A stretch of 64,000 bases of DNA from positions 992,001 through 1,056,000 of the forward strand of contig NZ_CP026116.1 of the NCBI RefSeq assembly GCF_004101845.1. Reading direction: 5' to 3'. The number at the start of each line of letters is the position of its first letter. Position 1 is the first letter of the stretch. Under the pieces are notes generated by a model. That model did no database searches and was not told the DNA's origin. It was given only the letters and a program-made list of their open reading frames with translations. Shown here in pieces: positions 26,459 through 35,083 of the stretch. This stretch comes from Latilactobacillus curvatus JCM 1096 = DSM 20019 (GTDB lineage Bacteria; Bacillota; Bacilli; Lactobacillales; Lactobacillaceae). The position numbers and the translations under genes were made by a program.

Positions 26459-27103
26459 TTGTTAGAAGTGTTTTTATTTATCAACCCAATCGGGCAACTT
26501 TGTTTACGTTCCGAAGAGGCACTTTTAAAGATTATCGGCGAAACCGATGCAAATATTCATTTTAAGTTTATTCCAGTCTTAAACTTAAAAAACGTCGAGC
26601 ATTACATGCAGTTTCAGCAACAAAATAGTCATGATTTAAACTTACGTAATCACGTTTTCAGCACCATTTATGAAGCAGTACTCGCTTATAAGGCAGCAAC
26701 GTTCCAGGGGGGCAAGAAGAGCCAATCATTTTTAATGCAACTGCAACAAGCATTCCGTGAACCAGATATGGAACTTAACAACGAATTAGTCCTTACAATT
26801 GCTAAACGCGTAGGACTTGATACCGAAATGTTACTTGAAGATTGGCACAGTCCACTTACTAAACAGGCATTTGATTCAGATCAACAATTATCTTGTGAGA
26901 TGAACATTCAGATGACCCCTTCAGCAGTAGTCTTCAACTATTCAAAAGGTGAAAGCGAATCAGGCTTATTGATTGAAAATTGCGATTCCTATGAACTCTT
27001 GAAACAAGCCTGTTGTGCTGAAACAACACCTGAACAGACTTTCCAAGCACTTCAAAAACAAAAAAGCACCCTCTCACGGGTTGCTTTGCATGTTATTTCT
27101 TAA
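26459..27103 (+). CDS. spxH: ClpXP adaptor SpxH (YjbH, DsbA-like fold)
   Basis: Delivers the transcription factor Spx to ClpXP for degradation. 214 residues with a DsbA-family thioredoxin-like fold (EVFLFINPIGQLCLRSEEALLKI). The CxxC-type site of Bacillus members is reduced to a single Cys here. The start is TTG, chosen from the GGAGG site seven bases upstream and the family N-terminus. The neighbourhood (coiA, mecA, spx within 3 kb, relQ operon on the other side) matches the yjb region of Bacillus and supports the assignment strongly. Confidence 0.88.
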   Translation: MLEVFLFINPIGQLCLRSEEALLKIIGETDANIHFKFIPVLNLKNVEHYMQFQQQNSHDLNLRNHVFSTIYEAVLAYKAATFQGGKKSQSFLMQLQQAFREPDMELNNELVLTIAKRVGLDTEMLLEDWHSPLTKQAFDSDQQLSCEMNIQMTPSAVVFNYSKGESESGLLIENCDSYELLKQACCAETTPEQTFQALQKQKSTLSRVALHVIS

Positions 27104-27105
27104 TC

Positions 27106-28101
27106 TTAGAACCGGTGGTCAACCGACCCCCGGTTCTTTTTTAATGCTTGTTTCAAAGCTATTTGCCCCCATTGTGCAAATAAGGATTGCTTTAGTAGTG
27201 GTTGTTGGAGTAAGGGCGTTACCGCTAAAAAAAGATCAATTGGTTGGGCACTCAACCACCACGTTACCCGACTTTCAAACTGACTGAGCTGATAAATGGG
27301 TGGTACATTACGTGTGCAGTAACACCAGTCCGGAACGGCTTGCAAGCGTTCATGGTGGGCATAACAATCCGCCTGTAACGCAACATAATGTGCGTCTTGC
27401 AGCCCTAATCGACGGTCAATAATTTGTTGCTGCATAGGCTGTGACTTGCCCTTATAATGATTGGCTGGCAGTCTTGTTTGTGCTACAAGCAAGCGCACAA
27501 ACGCCTTAGTTGTCAATCGCAGGGTTTGCCAAGCATAACCAGCAAAATCACGGGCGACAATATGGTGATATAACACCCATTTCCCCCACTTTGGCAAATA
27601 ACTTACCACATAAAAGCCCCACTGCCGCCGATAGTTGATAAACCCCAACTGTTGCTGGCTTAAATAATGGTTAGTAAAACAATACCGTTCACCAACCACC
27701 CATAATACAGGTAATCGGCGCTGCTGATAGCCGATTGTTCGTTGGTTTAACTTATCTGGCGTCAATGGGCTGCATTGGTATTCAATAATTAATGGTTGCT
27801 GATTCCGCGTTAACCATACATCAGCGCGCTGTGTCTCGCCGACAGGTACTTCAAAGGTAGCATGCCAGCCCAACACATGTGCTAATTCAGCAATCGCCTG
27901 TTTTCCCGCCAGATGGGCTGGACTCTCACCACCACCAGATACACGTTCTGCGATATGTGCGAAATATGGTGCTTTATGCACCCCACGATGCAACTGAACC
28001 AGTTGTTGACAATGTGGACAGAAATACCGCGCTACTTGCTGTTGTTTGGCTGCTTGATCGGCGCGAATTAAGCACCCGTTAGTGGTCTGTGCAACTTTCA
28101 T
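27106..28101 (-). CDS. coiA: Competence protein CoiA
   Basis: A late competence protein needed for transformation in streptococci, where it promotes recombination of incoming DNA. 331 residues. The N-terminal zinc knuckle region contains YFCPHCQQLVQLHRG and HKAPYFAH. A nuclease-like core follows: GESPAHLAGKQ, RADVW and IEYQCSPL, the last two resembling a restriction-endonuclease D-ExK site. The C-terminal part is less conserved. The gene appears intact, although competence has not generally been shown in these bacteria. It ends three bases from convergent spxH. Confidence 0.9.
   Translation of the reverse strand: MKVAQTTNGCLIRADQAAKQQQVARYFCPHCQQLVQLHRGVHKAPYFAHIAERVSGGGESPAHLAGKQAIAELAHVLGWHATFEVPVGETQRADVWLTRNQQPLIIEYQCSPLTPDKLNQRTIGYQQRRLPVLWVVGERYCFTNHYLSQQQLGFINYRRQWGFYVVSYLPKWGKWVLYHHIVARDFAGYAWQTLRLTTKAFVRLLVAQTRLPANHYKGKSQPMQQQIIDRRLGLQDAHYVALQADCYAHHERLQAVPDWCYCTRNVPPIYQLSQFESRVTWWLSAQPIDLFLAVTPLLQQPLLKQSLFAQWGQIALKQALKKNRGSVDHRF
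27108..27142 (+). terminator. Terminator of spxH, inside the 3' end of coiA
   Basis: Stem AGAACCGG / CCGGTTCT followed by six Ts on the plus strand, five bases after the spxH stop. It overlaps the last coding bases of coiA. Confidence 0.7.
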
Positions 28102-28129
28102 TATTTATCACCCCCACCGAAAATACGCA

Positions 28130-28174
28130 AAAAAATAACGGGTTCTCCTAAATTTAGGAAAACCCGTTATTTTT
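28130..28174 (-). terminator. Terminator of mecA
   Basis: A nearly perfect 20-bp stem centred on CCTAAATTTAGG, with GGGTTT arms and A/T runs on both sides, directly at the mecA stop codon. Confidence 0.85.
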
Positions 28175-28862
28175 AATGTTTGAAGTAGTAGCGTGTTAAC
28201 TCAAGCGCACTATTATCCATGACTTTTTCACCGAATTCACTTAAAAAAGCTGCTGTGTATTCTGACTTCTGCCCGTATTCATTAGCGACCGCTAAATCAT
28301 CCCGTGCAAACGCTTCGGTCGTATTCTCCATAAAAATAATAATCTGTGCATAGTACTGATGTTTGTAAAGAAATAGGTTCGACACACCACTTTCGATGTG
28401 TAGCTGTTGTGCCAAAGCAATCCAATCGTCAAATGACTTAAACGATAACACAATCTGTTTCATTGGATTGTCCGCTTGATTCATATAAGCGGTCATTTCA
28501 TCCTCTTCCTCAGTCGCATCATCTTGGACCGTATCTCGTTTCAACAGTTGTTCTTTAATGTATTCAGTAATACCGTCTTTGCCTTGCACCATTTCTGATT
28601 GACCTTTACCACCGTCAAAGTTTGGCATATTCTTACTAATCAGTAATTCTAACCCTTGATCGTTAGGCAACACTTGGAACGTTACTGCATCGTTGTTCGC
28701 AAATGTGTGTTCACTGTCCACTTCTTCCAGAATTGAATAGAAGAACCGCTCAATCTTTTTATGATTGCTCAACAAATCAAGTCCAGTAATCCCGCGTTCT
28801 TCTAAATCATCATTTTCTAATAGAACCCGAATTGTGTTCTCGTCGATTTTTTCCATTCTCAT
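28173..28862 (-). CDS. mecA: Adaptor protein MecA
   Basis: Adaptor that targets proteins to the ClpC AAA+ protease and assembles its hexamer; in Bacillus it controls competence through ComK. 229 residues. The N-terminal substrate-binding domain (MRMEKIDENTIRVLLENDDLEERGI) is followed by an acidic linker around residues 100-130. The C-terminal ClpC-binding domain begins near LSFKSFDDWIALAQQ. The start at 28862 follows GGGG at suitable spacing; an ATG two codons later is also possible. It is monocistronic between coiA and spx. Confidence 0.93.
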   Translation of the reverse strand: MRMEKIDENTIRVLLENDDLEERGITGLDLLSNHKKIERFFYSILEEVDSEHTFANNDAVTFQVLPNDQGLELLISKNMPNFDGGKGQSEMVQGKDGITEYIKEQLLKRDTVQDDATEEEDEMTAYMNQADNPMKQIVLSFKSFDDWIALAQQLHIESGVSNLFLYKHQYYAQIIIFMENTTEAFARDDLAVANEYGQKSEYTAAFLSEFGEKVMDNSALELTRYYFKH

Positions 28863-28985
28863 GGGACAACGCCCCTTTCTAACGCGCTTCTTATAGCGTC
28901 GTAATTCACTTTCTTTGACCTACCATACCAGTATCTGGCGTAACATTCAAGTATCTACATCGCAGCAATTAATTTTTTAACCCAT

Positions 28986-29017
28986 CAAAAAAGTCGAGGC
29001 TGTTAACAGCCCCGACT
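28986..29017 (-). terminator. Terminator of spx
   Basis: Stem AGTCGGGGCTGTT / AACAGCCTCGACT, with one mismatched pair, is followed by a T run on the minus strand, just downstream of the spx stop codon. Confidence 0.75.
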
Positions 29018-29022
29018 CTCCT

Positions 29023-29421
29023 CTAGAATCCTGCTAGTAATTGTGCTTGTTGTAATTCCAATGCCCGTACTTCACGTGGTAAGAAACGACGAATTTCATC
29101 TTCGTTATAACCAACCTGAAGTCGTTTTTCATCCAAAATAATTGGACGACGTAATAGCCCTGGGTTCTTTTGAACTAAATCTAATAATTCGTTGATTGAT
29201 AAGTCATCAATTTTAATGTTTAATTCTTGGAAAACCTTAGAACGCGTTGAGATAATTTCTTCCGTGCCATCTTCGGTCATGCGTAAGATTGTTTTAATTT
29301 CATTTTTATTGAGAGGCTCCGAAAAGATATTGCGTTCTTGGTATGGAATATTGTGTTCTTCTAACCACGCCCGGGCTTTACGACAAGATGTACAACTTGG
29401 TGATGTATATAACGTAACCAT
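29023..29421 (-). CDS. spx: Redox-sensing RNA polymerase regulator Spx
   Basis: Binds the alpha subunit C-terminal domain of RNA polymerase and switches transcription during disulfide stress. 132 residues, ArsC-like fold. The CxxC redox switch is C10-T-S-C13 ([11 protein letters not shown]), and the conserved GxxRRPI region is [23 protein letters not shown]. The C-terminus is the part recognised by SpxH/ClpXP. An AGGAG site precedes the ATG. The control circuit's adaptor gene spxH is only 2 kb away. Confidence 0.95.
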   Translation of the reverse strand: MVTLYTSPSCTSCRKARAWLEEHNIPYQERNIFSEPLNKNEIKTILRMTEDGTEEIISTRSKVFQELNIKIDDLSINELLDLVQKNPGLLRRPIILDEKRLQVGYNEDEIRRFLPREVRALELQQAQLLAGF

Positions 29422-29703
29422 ATGTCTCTCTCCTTTATTAACATGACACCTTACTTAACAATAAGACAATCATTTTCTCTCTTACAAATTTTATTATACG
29501 CGAGTCAGCACTAGAAAACTACCCTAAAATTAAATTTATTAATTATTTTTTAATAATTAATAAATAGACATTTGGACATAAAACGTCTAATTAAAACGGT
29601 TTATTGTTAAATTTTCCCACTCACCATTAATTTTTATGTTTTTACATTTATATTTATCATTCAAAAAAATTATAGTAGTTTCTACTTTCTAATGAAAATT
29701 CAC

Positions 29704-30483
29704 TTATTTTTTGTAAGTTCCATCAACGCCGCCTATATTACACGCTCCGACATCAATTGTCAAATCCTGTTGGGCAACTATCACGGGTACGTCCCCAACA
29801 GTCGCTTGTGCTTGTGCCTGTAGCGTTTCTGCCGAAACCCCTTGTGGTAAATGCGTTAATAGAATTTTAGCTGCGCCACTTTCTTGTGCCAAGTTACCGG
29901 ATTGCGTTGTTGTCATATGCGCCATTTTACCAGTGCGATCTTCAAGAAAATTCGTATCAGTCATCAGTAAATCTGCAGACTGACAAAAAGCAGCTAATTC
30001 TGGGAAATACGCCGTATCTGCAGTAAAGACCAAGACCTGCCCCGTCGTTTGTTCTTCAATTCGAACAGCGAATGCTGGGACAGGATGCACTGTCCGTTTG
30101 AAAGTTACTTTCAACGGCCCCAGGGTCAGCTCTGTGTCTTCTTGATAACCAAAGCCCTGCGTCACACCCGGTTGTGTCAAACTGCCAAAGTGGAGTGGAT
30201 CTTGCAGATGCCCGTAAATAGGTAAAATGGGTTCCTTTTTGGTTCCTTGATGCAGTTGCCAATAATATTGTAAAACCCCCACATCAGCAATGTGATCGTG
30301 ATGATAGTGCGTGAGAAGGACCACATCTAGTTGCAATGGGTCAAATTGTTTCTCAAGCGCTAATAAAGCGCCACTCCCACAATCTAGCAATAAATGATAC
30401 GCCCCACTTGTTAATAAATAACTACTAGTCCCAACACCGGCGTATGGATATCCACCGTAATAACCTAAGACTGTTAATTGCAT
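29704..30483 (-). CDS. MBL-fold metallohydrolase (YhfI-like)
   Basis: A metallo-beta-lactamase superfamily hydrolase of 259 residues. The metal site HxHxDH is H59, H61, D63 and H64 (LLTHYHHDHIAD). Further ligands lie in the HPVPAFAVRI, FTADTAY and LLTHLPQG segments, giving the RNase Z-like arrangement without the exosite arm. Substrate is unknown; related proteins act on phosphodiesters. It is preceded by a GGTGG ribosome site. The 280 AT-rich bases toward spx show no features I can support. Confidence 0.85.
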   Translation of the reverse strand: MQLTVLGYYGGYPYAGVGTSSYLLTSGAYHLLLDCGSGALLALEKQFDPLQLDVVLLTHYHHDHIADVGVLQYYWQLHQGTKKEPILPIYGHLQDPLHFGSLTQPGVTQGFGYQEDTELTLGPLKVTFKRTVHPVPAFAVRIEEQTTGQVLVFTADTAYFPELAAFCQSADLLMTDTNFLEDRTGKMAHMTTTQSGNLAQESGAAKILLTHLPQGVSAETLQAQAQATVGDVPVIVAQQDLTIDVGACNIGGVDGTYKK

Positions 30484-30558
30484 TTTTAAATGACCACCTT
30501 TCTAATTTCTATAGTAGCGCATTCCGGGTATCGCGCGCACTATATTTACTAACTAAAT

Positions 30559-30591
30559 AAAAAAAGACCGCCACCCAAATGGATGACGGCC
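30559..30591 (-). terminator. Terminator of the DUF975/ABC transporter operon
   Basis: On the minus strand GCCGTCATCC / GGGTGGCGGT, with wobbles, is followed by seven Ts shortly after the DUF975 stop codon. Confidence 0.7.
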
Positions 30592-30597
30592 CTAATG

Positions 30598-31383
30598 CTA
30601 TTGAATGACTTGGACTTTCTTAGCTTTAACTTCTTGATAGAAAATCGTAACGCTCATAATTAAGTATGGATAGAACCACAAGAGACCTAGTCCAGCAGTC
30701 ATATAGACGACCAGTTCCCATCCAATAAATGATAAAGTAAGCCCGAGTAATTTCAGCCAGTTCCCTTTTAAAATCACCCATGAAAGGCTAAAGATTAATT
30801 TGAGTGGTGCTTGTGGTAAATCAAACTTCAACAGTACTAAAATCTGATAATACGTTAAAATCACGGGTTGCAACAGTGACAAAACCAACATCACCGTCAC
30901 AAACAATAAGACAGTTTCAGAAATTGTCCCCTGCTGGCTAATGTTTAGCAAATAAGGCGCAACGGAATCTAATCCATTAAAAGTGAATTGAAATACACGA
31001 TCCCAACCGAGTAACCGATAAAACGGCGCCAACCCAATTAATAGTAAGATCCAGTTTAACACTTGTTGAACAAGATTCAATACCACAAGATGGGTATACA
31101 ACGGTTGCCGGAATAACAATAAGGTATCCCGGTAATAGCTGGGCTTATTCTGGCTAACTTTATAAACACCTAAGAAAACAGCATTTAAAAAGATAAAGTA
31201 TAAGAAATAATTGGCAAAGGTGTTGAGCATTTGATAACCAAATGAACTGGCGCCAAACACGCCTTCAATCATTGAGTCGACTACTATCTCAACTAACAAC
31301 CAAAGCGCGACTAAAGCGGCCATTTTCTGCCAGTTTCCTTTTAATAATTGACGCGCTTTTGCGCGGTACATAGCTAATTGCAA
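30598..31383 (-). CDS. DUF975 integral membrane protein
   Basis: 261 residues with about five to six strongly hydrophobic segments. The N-terminus MYRAKARQLLKGNWQKMAAL matches the DUF975 start pattern, in which a short helix R-x-x-A-R-x-x-L-K-G-x-W precedes the first membrane segment. Function is unknown. It is encoded 17 bases behind the Bce-type ABC permease and ends in the operon's terminator, so it is probably part of the same envelope-stress unit. That link is inferred from position only. Confidence 0.8.
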   Translation of the reverse strand: MQLAMYRAKARQLLKGNWQKMAALVALWLLVEIVVDSMIEGVFGASSFGYQMLNTFANYFLYFIFLNAVFLGVYKVSQNKPSYYRDTLLLFRQPLYTHLVVLNLVQQVLNWILLLIGLAPFYRLLGWDRVFQFTFNGLDSVAPYLLNISQQGTISETVLLFVTVMLVLSLLQPVILTYYQILVLLKFDLPQAPLKLIFSLSWVILKGNWLKLLGLTLSFIGWELVVYMTAGLGLLWFYPYLIMSVTIFYQEVKAKKVQVIQ

Positions 31384-31400
31384 AAACTTTCCCTCCGAGT

Positions 31401-33503
31401 TTAGTAGAACACATCACTATTGAGCGGTGCATTCACAATTCGATTGTAGATATTGGCCGTAATTAGATAGAAAACAAAGTAAATGATGATAAACAGGCCG
31501 CAAACGATATAGGCTAATTGTAACCCAGGATTATCTAAAAACAAACCCAATAACCGAATTGCAAAGAAGGCGTGCATCGATCCCAAAATAATTGGCAGTA
31601 AAAAGAGCATCAAAATTTGGAAATAAATCGTGCGCTTAATCTCACCGTCACTCATCCCAATTTTTTTCAATGTTTTATACTGCAAAATCTCTTCTTGTGC
31701 TTCTGACAATTGTTTCAACATGATGATACTACCAGTGGCTAACATGAAGATTAACCCAATAAAAATGGCGACATACATATAAAATCCGAAGTTTGCGTTA
31801 GCAATATCTCGGTTAGGTTTTTTTAAAAGCACAGAATAGCGGCTTAACTCTTCTAGCCGTTGATCAGTGGTTTTAATTTCATAATGGGTTTGCCCGGCTT
31901 TTTTGTGCGTCATTAAATAATCCCATTGTTTGGGCTTTTGAGATAGACGGAATAAATCGCGCATTAATCGTTTTTGCTTTTGTTGGGCAGCGGAGAGCTG
32001 AACTGCATAGATTTGATCAACTGAAGTTGCTTGGACTTGTTGATATTCAGCATCATTGGCCACAATCACGTTTAAGTTACCATCAAAGAAGACATCAGAA
32101 CCGTTTGGAAATAGCTTACGAATGTGTACAATCCGAAAATCTGAAAGCCCAGACTGTTTTAATTGCAACGGGATTCCAGCTCTTTTCGGTGGCAAACCTG
32201 CACCTGCTCTGCGAGGCATCTTCAGCATTGTTAATGGCAAGTTAATGATGGTCACCACAGTATTTTTCTTCAATTTAGTTGCTGGTAACTTAAATTGTTG
32301 CGCCATTACTTGGTTGTATTGGGATAATGGCATGACAACAGCTGCTCCATCCATTTTGATGCCTTCCCGATTTAACGGTGAATTGACCTTAAATCGAGCA
32401 TCCACCAATTTAAACGAAGACATTGTTTGACTAACCGGCTGAACATGATATTGCGTTAAAATTTTGTCGACCGCTGCTTTTTGACTTTGTGTATAAACCA
32501 AATCCACCGGAATGTTCTGCCGTAATGTATCTTGACCGTGCGTATAAATCATCGCCGCACTTCCGATTGCGGTAATAGTGACTGCACTTAAAATCGTAAT
32601 CATCCACAACATCTTTGCATTCTTTTTAAAACGAAAACTCAAATTCGTAACGTTTAACAAATGTGTCCCACGATAATAAAGCCGTTTCCAGTGCCGTTCT
32701 AACTGTAGCCAAATTTGCGTATAGGCCTGAAAAAAAGCCAGTGTGCCAAAAATTTCAAGTAATAAAATGGTTAGTAAATAAACCAAATCAATCCCAAAAC
32801 CATAGCGCCGCTCTAAGCTCGGCATCAAAACCAGTGTTTGGTCTGCCAAATAATAGCCGCTGATAATCAATACAGGTGCAATAATCCCCCATAAATAAGT
32901 CAGCCAGTTCGGTCGGCGCACTTTCCGACTGACTGCAGATGGTTGCAGCAATGTCACTAATTGATACCGATAAATCATCGTACTGTTTAAAAAACCAGTT
33001 AATAGGAACAACCCGCCAAAGGTGAATGTCGTTTGTTCAATGGCCCGCCATGATATTAAAAACGGCATGGCAACCGCAATCCCCATCATGCGTAATAATA
33101 ACATCGCGAATAATTTCGAAAAAAGAATCCCGAATAACAACCCGATAATCAGGGCAATCACACCGATAATCAAACTTTCAAAGAAGAAGAGTAAGCTAAT
33201 CTGAAATTTAGTCACCCCGATGACACTTAAAACACCAATCTCCCGCCGACGCCTTTTAATGAAAAATAAATTAGCATATGCCAAGAAAAAAGCGGCAAAC
33301 AGCAAAATAATTAAACTTGCTACTTGGATCATCCGGCCAAAAGCTAAAGATTCACCAGCCATCTTGAGGTGCCTAAAGATTGGCGCAGTTTGAATCGACG
33401 TAAAGCAGAAATAAACCACAATCGCGGCAACACAGGCAATCACATAAGCCGCATAGTCGCGCGCATGATTAATCGCATTTCTAACGGTTAGGTGTAACAG
33501 CAT
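31401..33503 (-). CDS. Bce-type ABC transporter permease (FtsX-like, ten helices)
   Basis: The permease half of a peptide-antibiotic sensing and detoxification transporter. 700 residues. One N-terminal helix is followed by a helix bundle containing FFIKRRRREIGVLSVIGVTKFQI, an FtsX marker. A large extracellular domain occupies about residues 305-570 between helices VII and VIII, and a second FtsX cluster (LKQLSEAQEEILQYKTLKKIGMSD) lies near the end. The large loop is where BceB-like proteins contact lipid-carrier/peptide complexes and the histidine kinase. The ATG at 33503 follows GGAGG and overlaps the ATPase gene by 23 bases. Confidence 0.88.
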   Translation of the reverse strand: MLLHLTVRNAINHARDYAAYVIACVAAIVVYFCFTSIQTAPIFRHLKMAGESLAFGRMIQVASLIILLFAAFFLAYANLFFIKRRRREIGVLSVIGVTKFQISLLFFFESLIIGVIALIIGLLFGILFSKLFAMLLLRMMGIAVAMPFLISWRAIEQTTFTFGGLFLLTGFLNSTMIYRYQLVTLLQPSAVSRKVRRPNWLTYLWGIIAPVLIISGYYLADQTLVLMPSLERRYGFGIDLVYLLTILLLEIFGTLAFFQAYTQIWLQLERHWKRLYYRGTHLLNVTNLSFRFKKNAKMLWMITILSAVTITAIGSAAMIYTHGQDTLRQNIPVDLVYTQSQKAAVDKILTQYHVQPVSQTMSSFKLVDARFKVNSPLNREGIKMDGAAVVMPLSQYNQVMAQQFKLPATKLKKNTVVTIINLPLTMLKMPRRAGAGLPPKRAGIPLQLKQSGLSDFRIVHIRKLFPNGSDVFFDGNLNVIVANDAEYQQVQATSVDQIYAVQLSAAQQKQKRLMRDLFRLSQKPKQWDYLMTHKKAGQTHYEIKTTDQRLEELSRYSVLLKKPNRDIANANFGFYMYVAIFIGLIFMLATGSIIMLKQLSEAQEEILQYKTLKKIGMSDGEIKRTIYFQILMLFLLPIILGSMHAFFAIRLLGLFLDNPGLQLAYIVCGLFIIIYFVFYLITANIYNRIVNAPLNSDVFY

Positions 33504-34257
33504 TGAAACGGCCTCCTCCACCTATGGTTGCTTGCATATCAATAATTTGATTGAAGAATTGTTGCCGATCACCATTGCGAACGATTTCCGAGAATAATTG
33601 ACCATCTTTAATGAAAAGAATTCGCCGACAGTAACTAGCTGTAAAGGCATCATGCGTGACCAATAAAATTGTCGTCTTTTCCTGACGATTAATCACGGTT
33701 AAATATTGTAAAAGCTCCGTAGCTGATTTTGAATCTAAACTTCCAGTTGGTTCGTCGGCCAATAACAAAGTGGGATTGGTAATCATTGCGCGCCCACATG
33801 CCACTCGTTGGCGCTGTCCAATTGAAACTTCATCCGGATAACGATCCAACAAACTACTAATGCCCAAGACTCGGCTAACTTTATCCAACCGTTTTTCAAT
33901 CACTGGCACACTTAACTTATCAAGCGCTAATGGCAGTAACATGTTTTCGCGAACCGTCAGTGAATCTAGTAAGTTAAAATCTTGAAAAATAAAGCCCAAA
34001 TCTTGCCGCCTAAAATTAGCAAGCTTAGCTTCCCGCATCCGACTCACAACTTGATCTTTAATTAACACTTGACCATGCGTCGGCCGATCAATGGTCGCAA
34101 TCATATTTAATAAGGTCGTTTTCCCAGCGCCTGAAGGGCCCATAATACCGACAAACTCCCACGGTTCAATATCAAATGAAATATTATTAAGCGCATTGAC
34201 CAGACTAAACCGATGCCCGTAGACTTTCGAAACTTGTTGGACTGATACGACTGCCAT
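33481..34257 (-). CDS. Bce-type ABC transporter ATPase
   Basis: 258 residues. Walker A is GPSGAGKT near residue 40, the Q-loop IFQDFNLLDSLTVREN, the ABC signature SIGQRQRVACGRAM (SIGQ replaces LSGGQ) and Walker B LLLADEPTGSLD. The adjacent FtsX-like permease and the divergent BceS-type kinase identify it as the motor of a peptide resistance module. It is first gene of the minus-strand operon; the regulatory region of 142 bases toward the response regulator gene is shared. Confidence 0.92.
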   Translation of the reverse strand: MAVVSVQQVSKVYGHRFSLVNALNNISFDIEPWEFVGIMGPSGAGKTTLLNMIATIDRPTHGQVLIKDQVVSRMREAKLANFRRQDLGFIFQDFNLLDSLTVRENMLLPLALDKLSVPVIEKRLDKVSRVLGISSLLDRYPDEVSIGQRQRVACGRAMITNPTLLLADEPTGSLDSKSATELLQYLTVINRQEKTTILLVTHDAFTASYCRRILFIKDGQLFSEIVRNGDRQQFFNQIIDMQATIGGGGRFNAVTPNR

Positions 34258-34340
34258 TTTTTCACATCCCTTAACTAATTGGTATTCATTTTAGCAGAGT
34301 TGACCGCAAAAGCCCATTTTATAACTACGACCTTAGTTGG

Positions 34341-34369
34341 TTGTCTTTTCTAGTGAAAGTGGTTAATAT
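34341..34369 (+). promoter_or_regulatory. Promoter of the two-component system operon
   Basis: TTGTCT (34341-34346) and TAATAT (34364-34369) are separated by 17 bases. The AGGAG of the response regulator gene follows 17 bases later. Confidence 0.55.
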
Positions 34370-34399
34370 TAGTCTATCTATGTATGAGGAGAATTCATT

Positions 34400-35074
34400 A
34401 TGTTTGAAATTATGATTGTTGAAGACGATCCAACGATTGCCAACTTAATCGCTGAGAACTTAAATAAGTGGCAATTACACGCAAATATTACGACCGATTT
34501 CGATACCATTTTCGACCAATTTTTAACCAATAAACCCCATCTGATTTTACTCGATATCAACCTGCCCGTTTATGACGGGTTCTACTGGTGTCGCAAAATT
34601 CGTGAAGTATCTAAAGTCCCCATAATTTTCATTTCTAGTCGCAGTACCAACATGGACATGGTGATGTCGATGAACATGGGCGGCGATGACTTCGTCAATA
34701 AACCTTTTTCGATGGAAGTTTTAATTGCCAAAATTAACGCCCTCTTACGACGGACTTACAACTACGTCGACCAAAATGCCGATATCATCGAACATAACGG
34801 CCTAATGATTAACCTCCAAAGCGGCGGAGCTCAGGTGGGTGAGACTACCATTGATCTTTCCAAAAACGAATATAAGCTCCTCCAATTTCTGATGCGTCAA
34901 CACGGCCAGATTGTCAGTCGCGAAAAGTTATTGCGTGCCCTCTGGGACGATGAACGGTTTGTCGACGACAACACACTAACCGTTAACATCAATCGGCTTC
35001 GCAAAAAAATTGAAAGTGCTGGTTTAGAAGACTACATTCAGACGAAAATTGGCCAAGGCTATATCATCCCCTAA
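34400..35074 (+). CDS. OmpR-family response regulator (BceR/GraR-like)
   Basis: 224 residues. The receiver domain (1-115) has the phospho-acceptor Asp52 in LLDINLPVYDG, acidic D9/D10 in VEDD, and Lys in NKPFSMEVL. The OmpR-type winged helix (130-224) contains LSKNEYKLLQFLMRQHGQIVSREKLL and VNINRLRKKIES. It is encoded nine bases before its kinase and divergently from a Bce-type transporter, which it most likely activates. Confidence 0.93.
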   Translation: MFEIMIVEDDPTIANLIAENLNKWQLHANITTDFDTIFDQFLTNKPHLILLDINLPVYDGFYWCRKIREVSKVPIIFISSRSTNMDMVMSMNMGGDDFVNKPFSMEVLIAKINALLRRTYNYVDQNADIIEHNGLMINLQSGGAQVGETTIDLSKNEYKLLQFLMRQHGQIVSREKLLRALWDDERFVDDNTLTVNINRLRKKIESAGLEDYIQTKIGQGYIIP

Positions 35075-35083
35075 GGAGTTATT

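Noticed and set aside
28868-28912. Possible further minimal repeat copy upstream of mecA (AACGCGC ... TTCACTTTC)
   Set aside because: Borders deviate at several positions and arm pairing is poor; not separable from chance.
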